A DNA stretch of 64,000 nt from Peromyscus leucopus (lineage: Eukaryota; Chordata; Mammalia; Rodentia; Cricetidae), in NCBI RefSeq assembly GCF_004664715.2, contig NC_051075.1:29842504-29906503 (forward strand). Reading direction: 5' to 3'. Position numbers and translations under genes: made by a program. A model generated the notes under the pieces. The model was not told the origin of the DNA and searched no databases. It saw only the letters and a program-made list of their open reading frames with translations. Shown here in pieces: positions 23,895 through 33,964 of this stretch (its first letter is position 1; every line of letters starts with the position of its first letter).

Positions 23895-24605
23895 AATGAT
23901 TTATTTATTTTTATTTAATGTGTATAGATATTTTGCATACATGAATGTCTGATCATATCATCCTTGCCTTCTTCCCACAAGTGTGATTGATATATTGTGC
24001 ACACCAATAAACTTATCTGGGGGTCAGAGAACAGAACAGTCACTATATTAAACATAGGTTTAGGCAGTGGTAGCACATGCCTTTAATCCTAGCATTCCAA
24101 AGGCAGAGATCTGTCTGGATCTCTGTGAGTTCAAAGCCACACTGGAAATAGCCAGGTATGGTGACACACGTCTTTAATCCCAGGAAACAATGTCAGGAAG
24201 CAGAAATGTATATAAGGTGTGAGGACCTGGAATTAGAGGCCTTTTTAACAGTTTAGCTTTTAGCAGCAGTTCAGCTGAGATCAATTCAGATGAGGACTCA
24301 GAGGTTTTCAGTCTGAGGAAACAAGATCAGCTGAGGAATTGGCAAGGTGAGGTTGGATGTGGCTTGCTCTGTTTCTCTGATCTCTCAGCATTCACCCCAA
24401 TACCTGGCTCTGAGTTTGTTTTTATTAATAAGACCTTTAAGATTCATGCTACACACAAGAGCCATAGAGGACATCAGATCCCCTGGAACTTGGGTTATCT
24501 ATGATTATTAGTTACCTTATGAGTGCCAGGAATCTAGCTAAGTCTTCTGGAAGAGCAGCCAGTGTTCTTCATTGCTAAGCCTTCTCTCTAGCCTCTTTCT
24601 TCAGT
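23895..24605 (-). mobile_element. B2/B3 SINE, minus strand, split by an LTR
   Basis: A reverse-strand SINE starts with its T/A-rich tail at about 23895 and stops at 23981. It resumes at 24454 with 'cacaagagccatagaggacatcagatcccctggaact' and ends with the inverted head 'gcagccagtgttcttcattgctaagcc' at about 24600. Removing 23982-24453 plus one target copy joins the two halves in register, so the LTR inserted into an existing SINE. Confidence 0.8.
23982..24453 (+). mobile_element. solo LTR, class II ERV-type, B1-carrying family (copy 3)
   Basis: A 472-bp LTR from TGTGATT to GCTACA with the perfect 6-bp duplication cacaag (23976-23981, 24454-24459). It has a TATA-like gtatataagg near 24208 and B1-derived text over about 24061-24180, including 'atctctgtgagttcaaag' from the B1 body. 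It is closely similar to copies 2 and 4 along its whole length. Confidence 0.95.
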
Positions 24606-26094
24606 TCTCATCAGAGTCCTGTGAGGTATCCATTACCAATGTATTTGGGAATCTGGAGTATTGCAGGTTTTTCTAGATACTGTTACAGAGACAAAAATGT
24701 CAGTCAAGCTCTATACTAGCCCCAACACAAGTGAATTTCACTACATTTTCCTAAAGCTTGTAGAGAGTTTTTAAATCAATTTAGAAATCTATTGCATTGA
24801 GATGGAAGACTAGGCATTACCACTTCTACATTTTGTTCATACTCCCTGTGGCCCACGTGATACTATACATTGTGTTAGATCAGGGTCCGTGGAAGGCAGA
24901 TTTTTGGATTTGATCTCAGACTAGTATTTGAAGTGGCCATTCTCTTTAATGTTTTATATGTACAGTACATTGTCCTCTTGATGGTATATATGTTGTATTT
25001 ATGGGGTGAATTCAGAAACAACTTAGATCGTGTTCACAATACATTGCTTAAAGTAGAGAAATGACCAAAATGATGTGGTTCTTTATAAATACAAGGACTT
25101 TTATTTCTGTCTAAAGGAATTTTCTCTTCATGATGACTCAAATATTATGATGACATCAAATACTTACATGTAAAATGATTATAGAATTAAAAATACAGCT
25201 TTTGTAACAGCACAGTGCATTTTACTTCAGCGGCAAACACCTTATCTTGAAGAGGAGATATCTTGGAGATTTGAGTATTTGAGGTCACATAAATTCTCAT
25301 TTTGACATAGTGAGGGGTTTTGTTATGTACTCTTATAAACTGGCTTTAATTATGTACTTATTTGTTAGTGGTCTTAGGAGGGCCAACTTTGCATACAGAA
25401 TCCTCATAGTATTTTGATATTTTACATCTCAAAGTATTTACTTTCTAATCTCTAACATGAATGTTTTTCAGTCAGCATGTAGAAATGTCATGGAATTCAC
25501 CATCCAAGCAGAACTGGCCAGAGATAGATTAATAGTAAATCAATATATAAAATCCCAAAACTGGCTACTTTGTTGACATGGTAGAAACAGAAATGTAGAC
25601 TAAATAGTGTCTATGCTTAGTAACAACTGGAATCTAAACTCCCCTTTACTTTGTTAACATTTATAAACAATCACTGTATATTGTTAACTTGTAACTAAAT
25701 ACTTTTCCCTGGATGTTTTTCATACATACATATTTTCTTGATTATTAACTAACAAAATAATAATTCAAACTGACTTAAAACCCCACATCTGTGTTTCTTG
25801 TTACTAATTTTAGTTTAATTATGTCTCTGAAGATACAAACTTTCTACATTTGGTCTCTGAGGACATTTTCAAAACTGTAAACATAAACATTTTTTAAGGT
25901 ATTGTTGTCCATTTTCTATTTGTTTGACAAAAAGTGATGAAAATAAAAGCAGCCAAGGTGAAATTCAAAGCCTAATTTAGACAAGCTTGATATGTGCAAG
26001 TGTTTTCTTCAGAGAACTTATCGTTGCCAACATGGAGCCGCTTTGTAGATGGATCCCTATAGATCACAAAATGTGACCTACATTAGCTTATCTA
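24606..26094. other. unique AT-rich DNA, nothing recognised
   Basis: About 1.5 kb without a supported feature. Confidence 0.5.
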
Positions 26095-26755
26095 GAATCT
26101 CAATATTTTTCCTCTTTCAAAAATATCCACTCTCTATTTGCTTGCAATTTTCATAATATCATTATTTTTAGTAGTTGACTAGTATTCCATTATGAAATTG
26201 TACCACATTTTCCTTATCCATTCCACGGTTGAGGACATCAAGGTTGTTTCCAGGTTCTGACTGCTATGATTAATGCTGCTATGAACATAGATGAGCAAGT
26301 GTCCTTGTGGTATGACTGAGCATCCTTTGGGTAAATGCCAAAGAGTGTTATAGGTAGATCTAGAGGGAGATCAATTTCCAAATTTCCTGAGAAACCACCA
26401 TATTGATTTCCAAAGTGACTGCACAAGTTTGCAATCCCATGAGCAATGGAGAAGTATTCCACTTGTTCCACATCCTTTCCAGCATGACTTGTCACTTATT
26501 TTGTTGATCTCAACCATTCTGACAGGAGTAAGATAGAATATCAGAGTCATTTTGATTTACATTTCCATGATGGCTAAGAATTCTTTTAACATCTCTTTTA
26601 GTGTTTCTTGGCCATTTGAGATTTTTCTGTTGAGAATTCTCTGTTTAGTTCTAAACCCTATTTTTAATTGGATTATTTATTTTTATGACTGTTTTCTTGA
26701 GTTAATTATAAATTTTGGAAATTTGTCCTCTGTCAAATGTAGGGTTGAAAATCCA
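26095..26755 (-). mobile_element. L1, inverted 5' segment of a twin-primed insertion
   Basis: Antisense of the last part of L1 ORF2: 'tagtattccattatgaaattgtaccacattttccttatcc', 'gctgctatgaacatagatgagcaag', 'tcctttgggtaaatgcc', 'catattgatttccaaagtgac' and 'tccacatcctttccagca'. The 85-codon minus-strand frame at 26238-26495 is a remnant piece of this ORF2 region. It abuts a sense-oriented L1 3' UTR at 26756. Confidence 0.88.
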
Positions 26756-27712
26756 AGCATCTACAAGGATGACCCCAGCTAAGACTTCTAGCAATAAAGG
26801 ATATGTAGTCTGAACTGGCCATTTTCCAGTGGAGGGACTGGGAAACCAACCCAGCCACATAACTTTCCACATACAATTTGTCCTACCTACAAGATGTGGT
26901 GGTGTAAAGGTGACACAGAAATTGTGGTAGTGACCTACCAATTACTGGTCTAGTCTGAGACCCATGCCATGAGAGAGAGCCCATTCCTAACACTGCTCGG
27001 AGGGCCAGGACCCAGAAGCTGGACAGCCAGAGGATAGGATAGAACCAAATATTACAGGCAAAAAAAAAATGTCATTGTAATGATGTTTAATGATATTCTG
27101 CTATACTCATAGATTGGTGTCTAGCCCAGTTGCCATCAGAGGGGCTTTACCTAGAAACTGATGGAAACAGATGCAGAAACCCAGAGCCAAAGTTTAGGCA
27201 GCACTGAAGTAATCTTGTGGAAGAGTCAGAGGAAGGATTATAGAAGACAGAAGTGTCAAGGACACCAGAAAATTCACGTAATCAACTAACCTGGGCTCAG
27301 AGCTCACAGAAATTGAATGAACAATCTGAGAGCCTGCATGGGACTGACCTATGCCTTCTGCATACCTGTTACAGTTGTGTAGCTTGATCTTTCTATGGGT
27401 CCCCTAACAGTGAGAGCAGGGGCTGTCTCTGACTAATTTGCTAGTTTTGGAGACTCTATTCCTCATACTGTGCTGGCTTGTCCAGCCTTAACTGAAGGAA
27501 GGTACTTAGTCTTACTGCAAATATATATGCCATATTTGATTGATATCCACGGGAGGCCTACCCTTTTCTGAAGAGAAATGGAGGAGTGAATGAGGAGCAC
27601 CTCACATGGATGAGGTGGCAGGCAAGGCTGAGAGGAAAGGAGGGAGGGAACTATGGGTGGGATGCAAAATAATAATAATAAAATAATAATAATAATAATA
27701 ATAATAATAATT
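26756..27712 (+). mobile_element. L1 3' UTR, direct segment of a twin-primed insertion
   Basis: Sense Lx-type 3' UTR: 'tagtctgaactggccatttt', 'caatttgtcctacctacaagatgtg', 'ccatgccatgagagagagccca', 'ccaggacccagaagctgg', 'gagcctgcatgggactgacc' and 'gatatccacgggaggcc', ending in an (AAT)n tail at 27666-27711. Together with 26095-26755 it forms one insertion of about 1.6 kb whose 5' part is inverted, the classic twin-priming outcome. Confidence 0.9.
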
Positions 27713-28143
27713 TAAAAAATTATTTTTTAAAAAACAAAATATTCACTATCAGTTTTTAGCAGGTACCTTATAGATAAAATGCTCTAATGGGAAAGATGTG
27801 TTCTTTTAGTTGGAAATATGTTTTGGATTTTGTTGGAAAAGTATGTTAAAATGTTCATGAAGGACTGCCACTTAAATGTTGCCCTTGGTCCTGAACTTTT
27901 TTCTAAAAAAATATATTCAAATTTAATGAGAAGGTTGTGTGAAACACAATTCATAATTGGCTGGAATAAATTCCCAAAGCACAGAATATGGATAATCAAA
28001 ATGGGACAGCCTGTGAGAAAGTGTAGGATCTAGAGTTACCACCACTTTCTACAGTATCATGATTGAATGGGATGCAGCATAGTCCACTGTAGAACTGACA
28101 GGTTGATTGAACAAACACACATACACACACTTACACATATAAA
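27713..28143. other. unique DNA, nothing recognised
   Basis: Two opposing 71-codon open frames overlap here. Neither has recognisable features. Confidence 0.45.
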
Positions 28144-28166
28144 AGAGAGAGAGGAAAGGAGGGAAA

Positions 28167-28225
<59 letters not shown>

Positions 28226-28238
28226 CAGAGACAGAGAA
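28144..28238 (+). repeat. compound microsatellite (GA)n-(ACAGAG)n
   Basis: Purine-rich lead-in, then (GA)n at about 28170-28206 and five copies of a six-base ACAGAG unit to about 28237. Confidence 0.97.
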
Positions 28239-28873
28239 ACTGTGATCCAAGTTATTAGTACAGGAGGAGAAAGGATGGAGGCAGCTTTTTTCCCCTATTC
28301 AGGTGATGAGATTTGAAATGCCAAGAGAAGTTGTCTGTGTTTACTTATAGTTTTTATACTAATGTATAGGTCATTTCTTCCAAATCCTTCAGGTGATTGC
28401 TATGGCTTTGCTCAAATGATATTAATAAAATACAGAACTATAATGAGAGCAAAAATGTGCAAATAATGATGAGAAAAATGGGGAGCAGATGACCTCATCT
28501 TTATATCTTCTAAATTGCTAGATAATTCTCAGTTTAGTGGCCTGCAGGATCAAATTATTAAATATAGTATTGGCAAAACACCAAAAAGAAAGCCGGTAAA
28601 GATGGGAATGAATTAATATTATTACTAATTTAACACATTAATTGGAAATCACAAGTCAACTAGGTTCGAGAAAATTAGAATGCTAATAATCTCCTTTATG
28701 TATTCTATTCACACATGATATGGCTGTCAGGAAAATGTTAATAATAAGACTGAAAAATAATTATTATAGTCAATCCCATTATGTATATGGTACTTAGCAA
28801 GAATCTTACATCCTCATAGATTTAAATTCACTGATATTGCACACAAATATACTAATATTATTAAACCATTATT
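28239..28873. other. unique AT-rich DNA, nothing recognised
   Basis: No supported feature. It ends at the B1 target duplication. Confidence 0.5.
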
Positions 28874-28886
28874 AATCATAGGAAAC

Positions 28887-29034
28887 AAGCCGGGCGGTGG
28901 TGGCACATGCCTTTAGTCCCAGCACTCGGGAGGCAGAGGCAGGCGGAACTCTGTGAGTTCCAGGCCAGCCTGGGCTACCAAGTGAGCTCCAAGAAAGGCG
29001 CAAAGCTATGCAGAGAAACCCTGTCTCAAAAAAC

Positions 29035-29080
<46 letters not shown>
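28887..29080 (+). mobile_element. young B1 SINE with long poly-A
   Basis: A nearly canonical B1: 'gccgggcggtggtggcacatgc' head, 'gaggcagaggcaggcgga', 'gagttccaggccagcctgg' and 'gagaaaccctgtctc', then an A-rich tail with about 45 uninterrupted As (29036-29080). A perfect 13-bp duplication aatcataggaaac flanks it (28874-28886, 29081-29093). The element retains CpGs and carries the cricetid-type segment around 28980-29005 in reverse of the copy at 325. It is probably the most recent insertion in the window. Confidence 0.97.
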
Positions 29081-29087
<7 letters not shown>

Positions 29088-29093
29088 GGAAAC

Positions 29094-29800
29094 ATTAAAA
29101 AGGAGGACATGACATTGTCCTTCAATTGTATAAAATAAAAGACAAGGCAACCCAGCTATACAAATTCTCATTGGAATAACGTTTAGTAGGAACTTAGCAT
29201 ACCTCAACATAATAAAAGACATAAGTTAAATCCCACAAGCGATAGAATAGAATTCAACGGAGAAGTTGAGAGATTTTTTTTTCTGCTACTCATATAAGGC
29301 TAAGATGCCTGTCCTCATCATGACTAGAAGGCTTCTCCTGAGAAGTTAAGGAGGAAAGAGAAGTAAGAGCTATCAAACCAGACAGATGAAATTAACTGTT
29401 GTTAAATGCCAAGTAGGAAAAGCTAAGCAGTCCAATAAAATAAATAAAAATGATTAGAACTAATAGTGAATTGAATAAAGTGACAGGATGTTAAATCTTC
29501 ATTTAAAAAGTAGGAATCTATCACTGCACAGACAACAAAATATTGGGGGTAAATTTAAGTACAAAATACTAGCAACAGTTGCAAACAAAGCAAAAATAAT
29601 GAGGTTATTGAAATATACTTAATGAAAGAATTTAAAATGTGCACTAAATTTAACAGTTAGGTTATGTAACAGTGAAAGAGAAAACTAAAGACACAGATAT
29701 GCTGGAAGGCATTCTGCATTTCAGGATGGGAATAAATTAATAAGATTGAATGCCCAAGCCTGCACAGCAACCCACAGATATGATAAAATCACTCCCTCAT
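29094..29800 (+). mobile_element. decayed L1 ORF2 fragment
   Basis: Sense L1 reverse-transcriptase-region text, heavily mutated: 'acctcaacataataaaagacata', 'ggcttctcctgagaagttaa' (weak), 'agtgacaggatgttaaatc', 'aaagtaggaatctatcactgc' and 'atgggaataaattaataagattgaatgcc'. It has many stops. The B1 inserted at its left edge. Confidence 0.62.
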
Positions 29801-29828
29801 TTCCCTGGAATTCTGTAATCATTCCAAG

Positions 29829-30778
29829 TGTGATGGTTAATTTTTGTTGTCTACTTGGCTACATATAGAATTAACTAAAACTGAGCATCTGGGCTTGCAT
29901 GGGAGGCATTTCTCTTGGTTGAATTATTTGAGGTGAAAGATCCAGTTTTAATCTGCATCACTTGATGAGGGAAGACTCACCCTAAATCTGAGCCACATCT
30001 TCCTGTGACAGCCCACATTAAAGGACATGGAAAACAGAAGCTTTTGCTTTTTGCCTGCTTGCCCTTGCTCTGTGGCAAGTTCATCTATTTTGTTCTGGAA
30101 ACATTCCTTCATTGGTGTTAGAACCTATTTCTTTGGGATTTCAATGTCAACTGAAAACAGGCAGATCTTGAAGATTTCCCTGGGTCTCAAATACCAGTTT
30201 TGGACTACTGAGACATCCAGTTTTGAAGACTCCCTTGATTATGGTTTCTATTGCTGTGATGAAGCACTACCACCAAAGGCAAGTTGAGGAGAAAATGGTT
30301 TATTTGGCTTATACATCTAAATTGTTGTAGTTCATTATTGAAGGAAGCCATGACAGAAACTCAAACAGGGGAAGAACCTAGAGGCAGGATCTGATGCAGA
30401 GTCCATGGAGAGGATCTGCTTACTGGCTAGCTCCTCTTTGCTTGCTCAGCCTGCTTACTTATAGACCTCAGACCACCACCCTGGGAATGGTAGCATCCAA
30501 AATAGGCTGGGACCTCCCTAATCAATCGCTAATTAAGAAAATGCCCTACATGTTTGTTTTACAGCCCAATCTTATGGCACCTATGGAGACACTTTCTTAA
30601 TTGAGGTTCTCTCCTCCGAGATGATTTGTATAGGTGTCAAATTGATATAAAAACAACCAGCGTAAGAACTGAACAACTAAATACCAAATCCTTGGACTTT
30701 GCCTTTCCACCAAGCAATGGCCATTGCTGGACTACTTAGACTACAACCTTCAAGCTATTTTAATAAACGTGTGTGTGT

Positions 30779-30821
<43 letters not shown>

Positions 30822-30863
30822 CATCTATCAGTTCTGTTCCTTTAGAGAATCTCAACTAATATG
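29829..30863 (+). mobile_element. MLT2-like ERVL LTR, interrupted
   Basis: Starts TGTGATGGTTAATTTTTG at 29829 and ends 'ttcctttagagaatctcaactaatatg' at about 30863, the start and end phrases of an ERVL MLT2-type LTR. Possible 5-bp flanks are ccaag (29824-29828) and ctaag (30864-30868). A minus-strand LTR occupies 30232-30664. The right part also contains a (GT)n at 30769-30820, where the consensus has a TA-rich stretch. An (ATT)n follows at 30870-30904. Confidence 0.75.
30232..30664 (-). mobile_element. ERVL-type LTR nested in the MLT2-like LTR
   Basis: Reverse-strand copy of the family at 20015-20392: 'atggtttctattgctgtgatgaagcac', 'aggaagccatgacagaaactcaaacagggga', 'gcttgctcagcctgcttacttatag', 'atcaatcgctaattaagaaaatgcc' and 'cttaattgaggttctctcctc', ending at the reversed LTR start 'gtcaaattgatataaaaacaac'. 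The outer element continues in register on both sides. Confidence 0.78.
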
Positions 30864-30868
30864 CTAAG

Positions 30869-30904
<36 letters not shown>

Positions 30905-30992
30905 CTTAAAGGGTCATAAACCTTGTGAAATGTCTCATATTCAAAGTAAAGTCTCCATTATTTAATAACAATGATTATGAGCTATGATAATT

Positions 30993-31339
30993 TGTTGCTG
31001 GAGGGCTTCCCTCCAGGTTCCACCAAGACCTGCATTCCCACAATCCACTTATAAAATAATCACTCAGATGCTTATATTACTTATAAACTGTATGGCCATG
31101 GCAGGCTTCTTGCTAACTGTTCTTATATCTTAAATTAACCCATTTCTATAAATCTATACCTTGCCACATCGCTTGTGGCTTACCGGCGTCTTTACATGCT
31201 GCTTATCCTGGCGGTGGCTGCAGTGTCTCTCCCTCCTTCTTCCTGTTTCCCCAATTCTCCTCTCTCCTTGTCCCGCCTATACTTCCTGTCTGGTCACTGG
31301 CCATTAGTGTTTTATTTATATAGAATGATATCCACAGCA
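30993..31339 (-). repeat. 3' LTR of the mys-like provirus
   Basis: 347 bp. Reads TGTTGCTGG...CCACAGCA on the plus strand, so the LTR in sense starts TGCTGTGG and ends CAACA. The sense strand contains a TATATAAATAAA-like block near its start, 'gggacaagga' like and 'tgggttaatttaagatataag' like blocks shared with the solo LTRs at 15649 and 19529. Confidence 0.93.
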
Positions 31340-31362
31340 CTTCCCCTTTCCTTCTTTTTTAA
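31340..31362 (-). promoter_or_regulatory. polypurine tract of the mys-like provirus
   Basis: Directly upstream (in element sense) of the 3' LTR the minus strand is purine-only for about 20 bases (aaaaaagaaggaaaggggaag). This is the position and composition of a plus-strand DNA primer site. Confidence 0.85.
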
Positions 31363-31985
31363 AAAGGAAGGTTTTAACTTTAACATGGTAAAAGTACATA
31401 TAACAAAACAATTATCGAGCAAGAATTACAGTTACAATATTAAAGAAGATGTCCTATCTATCTTATATTTGTGAGTTTAAGGTTTTATATCTAACTTATC
31501 TTTTATCATAACTGAGGAAATTATAACTATCTAGTCTTTAACCACATCAAAGACCTGAGAAGGAACATAATGGTACCTGAGAAATGGTAGATGGATGCAA
31601 GCAACTTTCGGGAATCTTGCAAGAGTAGACCAAGACAGCTGGCAGCCTGGACAGTCACCTAATGTTTCTCAACATTGTTGGTGTATTCAAATTGGCTACA
31701 GGCCTAGAGTATATGACAGACCATTTTCCGAAGCAGGAATTTTGAAAGACCATCTTACCCTGTCTTGGCAGAGTACAGTGGTTGCTTTCCTTGTGTCCAG
31801 CTTGTCCAGGAAGGACAGCATTGCATTCGTACTGTCAGCCATCAAGGCAAGGGCAGTTCTTTGTCCAGTAGGCCATTTTGTGCCAAAAAGACAAACTTCC
31901 AAATGAAAATGTCTCAGAAGCCCAACATTCTCTCCAGATCAAATAAGAATCTCTTAACCATTTTTTTTTAAGCAATATGTCTGGG

Positions 31986-32198
31986 TTAAGAGGGGGAGTG
32001 AGCCAATTCCATCTCTAAAGCCAGCTTGGTATATTTGGGAATTTGGGTGTAGCTTCTCTTAGTACTTTCTGCTGGAGGGGGCCGTTGTATCTTATGGGGA
32101 CACAATGAAAATTTTAGGATTATGGGGTAGTCCGTGAGGCTGTATTGTGTGAACCAGTTGCCTTGAAACCACTCTGGATGTTGGATCATCTGGGCCAT
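31986..32198 (-). pseudogene. 70-codon open frame in the provirus interior
   Basis: Begins with a strong start context (accATGG) on the minus strand and ends shortly before an A-rich stretch. A splice-acceptor-like 'gtttccacag' lies about 110 bases upstream (minus strand, near 32285). I see no retroviral domain. It could be a degenerate gag-like or element-specific ORF, or chance. Frames on the opposite strand in this interior are shadows. Confidence 0.3.
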
Positions 32199-32925
32199 GG
32201 TGTCATCAAAGGCCTTTTAGGGGGTCTTGGCTGGTGAAACCTGATGTATCTTAATCTGGAACAAATCCACAGCCTCTGGCTTTCTGTGGAAACAAAAGCC
32301 AAACCTCTTTTCCAAAGCAACATATCCTTAAATTCAAATTTTGAAGTCAAGGTACCTTTAAAATATACATATTGGTTTAATGAACATCTTTTTCGATCAA
32401 ATGTTTTTTTGTAGTTTAAAATCCCAAAGACAACACAATCCAGATTGTCTGTGTAATATTCATCTTTACGTGGCTTTTTTATATTAATTTATCTTTTTTT
32501 GTCTCTTTCAAGCCTACGTATTGTGAATCTATTGCTTTAAACTGCAGTATTTTAAGACTGAAACAGTGCTGTGGCTGCTGGCTCTGCCCATTTCAGCTTA
32601 CCAACATGGTGTTTACTGCCAGTTCTGTGTGTTATCAAGTCTCAGAAATAGTGGGTCTAAGCTTTTATCAAAGCAGTGGGTAGCCCAGAAACCTTTTTTT
32701 TTTTTAATACTAGTAAAGACTAAATCTACCACACAGCTTAATGTGCCACTGGCAGACGCCTCATTCCTGCCATATTGCTGGTCAAACGCACACGCCAGGA
32801 ACCCGCCAGTGTTCAAACCTGCGTTTTGTGGAGTCTAGCTGCCCGTTTGAGACAAGAAGCAGGAACCTGGTTTTGTCTCTGTTTAGAATTGGTTATTAAA
32901 TATTCTCAGGTTTAAGGTGGAAACT

Positions 32926-32942
32926 CGAGCTGTTGGGCACCA
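32926..32942 (-). promoter_or_regulatory. primer-binding site, tRNA-Lys-like
   Basis: Two bases inside the 5' LTR the minus strand reads TGGTGCCCAACAGCTCG. The start TGGNGCCCAAC fits a tRNA-Lys-type primer site with one change (C to T at position 4), as used by class II ERVs. Confidence 0.8.
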
Positions 32943-32944
32943 TT

Positions 32945-33291
32945 TGTTGCAGGAGGGCTTCCCTCCAGGTTCCACCAAGCTCTGCAGTCCCACAATCTAT
33001 GTATAAAATAATCACCTAGACACTTATATTACTTATAAACTGTATGGCCGTGGCAGGCTTCTTGCTAACTGTTCTTTTATCTTAAATTAACCCATTTCTA
33101 TAAATCTATACCTTGCCAAGTCGCTTGTGACTTACCGGTGTCTTTACATGCTGCTTGTCCTGGCAGTGGCTGCAGTGTCTCTCCCTCCTTCTTCCTGTTT
33201 CCACAATTCTCCCCTCTCCTTGTCCCGCCTATACTTCCTGTCTGGTCACTGGCCATCAGTGTTTTATTTATATAGAATGATATCCACAGCA
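32945..33291 (-). repeat. 5' LTR of the mys-like provirus
   Basis: 347 bp, the partner of 30993-31339. Differences by eye are spread along the LTR and are mostly transitions, for example over the segment after the TCAC block (about 33015-33028). Confidence 0.93.
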
Positions 33292-33297
33292 ATAATT

Positions 33298-33589
33298 TTA
33301 TATTAATAATGTGTAAAATACACGGGGTCCAAAAAGCAAATAACTGCCTTGTGTGCCAAACTCAGTTTAGTAGACAAAATTCCCAGAAATAACTATCACT
33401 GCTGCTGTCACAATGAGAACACTGCAGCTGCAGATTCATCATTTCATCACGTTACCAAGAGCCCAAGCTGTACCCATAGGACTTTTACCTTTATAGTACT
33501 TAGAGTATCAGTGTTTTGCATTTGCTCTTGATCTTTCAGCATTTTTTTTAATATTTGTTGAACAGCAGTGACACATCATGAAGTCTCAT
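33298..33589. other. unique DNA, nothing recognised
   Basis: No supported feature. Confidence 0.5.
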
Positions 33590-33850
33590 ATGAGTTGAGG
33601 ATACAGTATCGAAAAAGACAAAAATGAGGACTAAATGGGAGATACAGTACAGTAGGTAAACACATAGATGAACAAAAATGATTAAAAACACTATTATAAA
33701 CACAGTGAGCCCTGTATGCTATAGATGATGACTCAAAGGATCAAGTTAGAACGAGTAATCTTTCTTCCCTGAGCAGAGAATATCAGAGTTGTGATGAAAA
33801 TAGGTAAGGTCACTACACAAATATCAGGAGTCAGACTGTTCCATTCAGCA
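33590..33850 (+). repeat. possible ancient mammalian repeat
   Basis: The phrase order 'ggatacagtatcg', 'gatacagtacagtaggtaaacacatag', 'acacagtgagccctgtatgctatagatgatgactc' and 'gactgttccattcagcaaggacag' resembles an old mammalian-wide dispersed repeat. I cannot be sure of the family. Confidence 0.35.
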
Positions 33851-33872
33851 AGGACAGATGGTTAGAAATGAC

Positions 33873-33895
33873 AAATAAATAAATAAATAAATAGA

Positions 33896-33938
<43 letters not shown>

Positions 33939-33939
33939 A
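33873..33939 (+). repeat. (AAAT)n microsatellite
   Basis: About 67 bp of AAAT units with one AGAT interruption near 33892. It lies immediately upstream of a B4 SINE. Confidence 0.98.
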
Positions 33940-33964
33940 CAATGCTGTGGGAGATGATAAAAAA

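Larger units (their letters stand above)
30993..33291 (-). mobile_element. compact non-autonomous class II ERV provirus, mys/MYSERV-like
   Basis: A 2,299-bp element with two 347-bp LTRs in direct orientation, bounded by the perfect 6-bp duplication ataatt (30987-30992, 33292-33297). On the minus strand the order is 5' LTR (33291-32945), a Lys-like primer-binding site, about 1.6 kb of internal sequence without a long ORF, a polypurine tract and the 3' LTR (31339-30993). By eye the LTRs differ at about 22 of 347 positions with no length change. No gag, pro, pol or env domain is visible, so it must have moved with proteins from another ERV. The mys elements of Peromyscus are of similar size and LTR length as I recall, hence the tentative name. 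The six-base duplication and Lys-like site support class II. Confidence 0.93.

Noticed and set aside
26238..26495. 85-codon minus-strand frame
   Set aside because: A leftover piece of L1 ORF2 within an inverted L1 segment, not a gene.
31595..31971. 103- and 68-codon plus-strand frames
   Set aside because: They are antisense within the minus-strand provirus.
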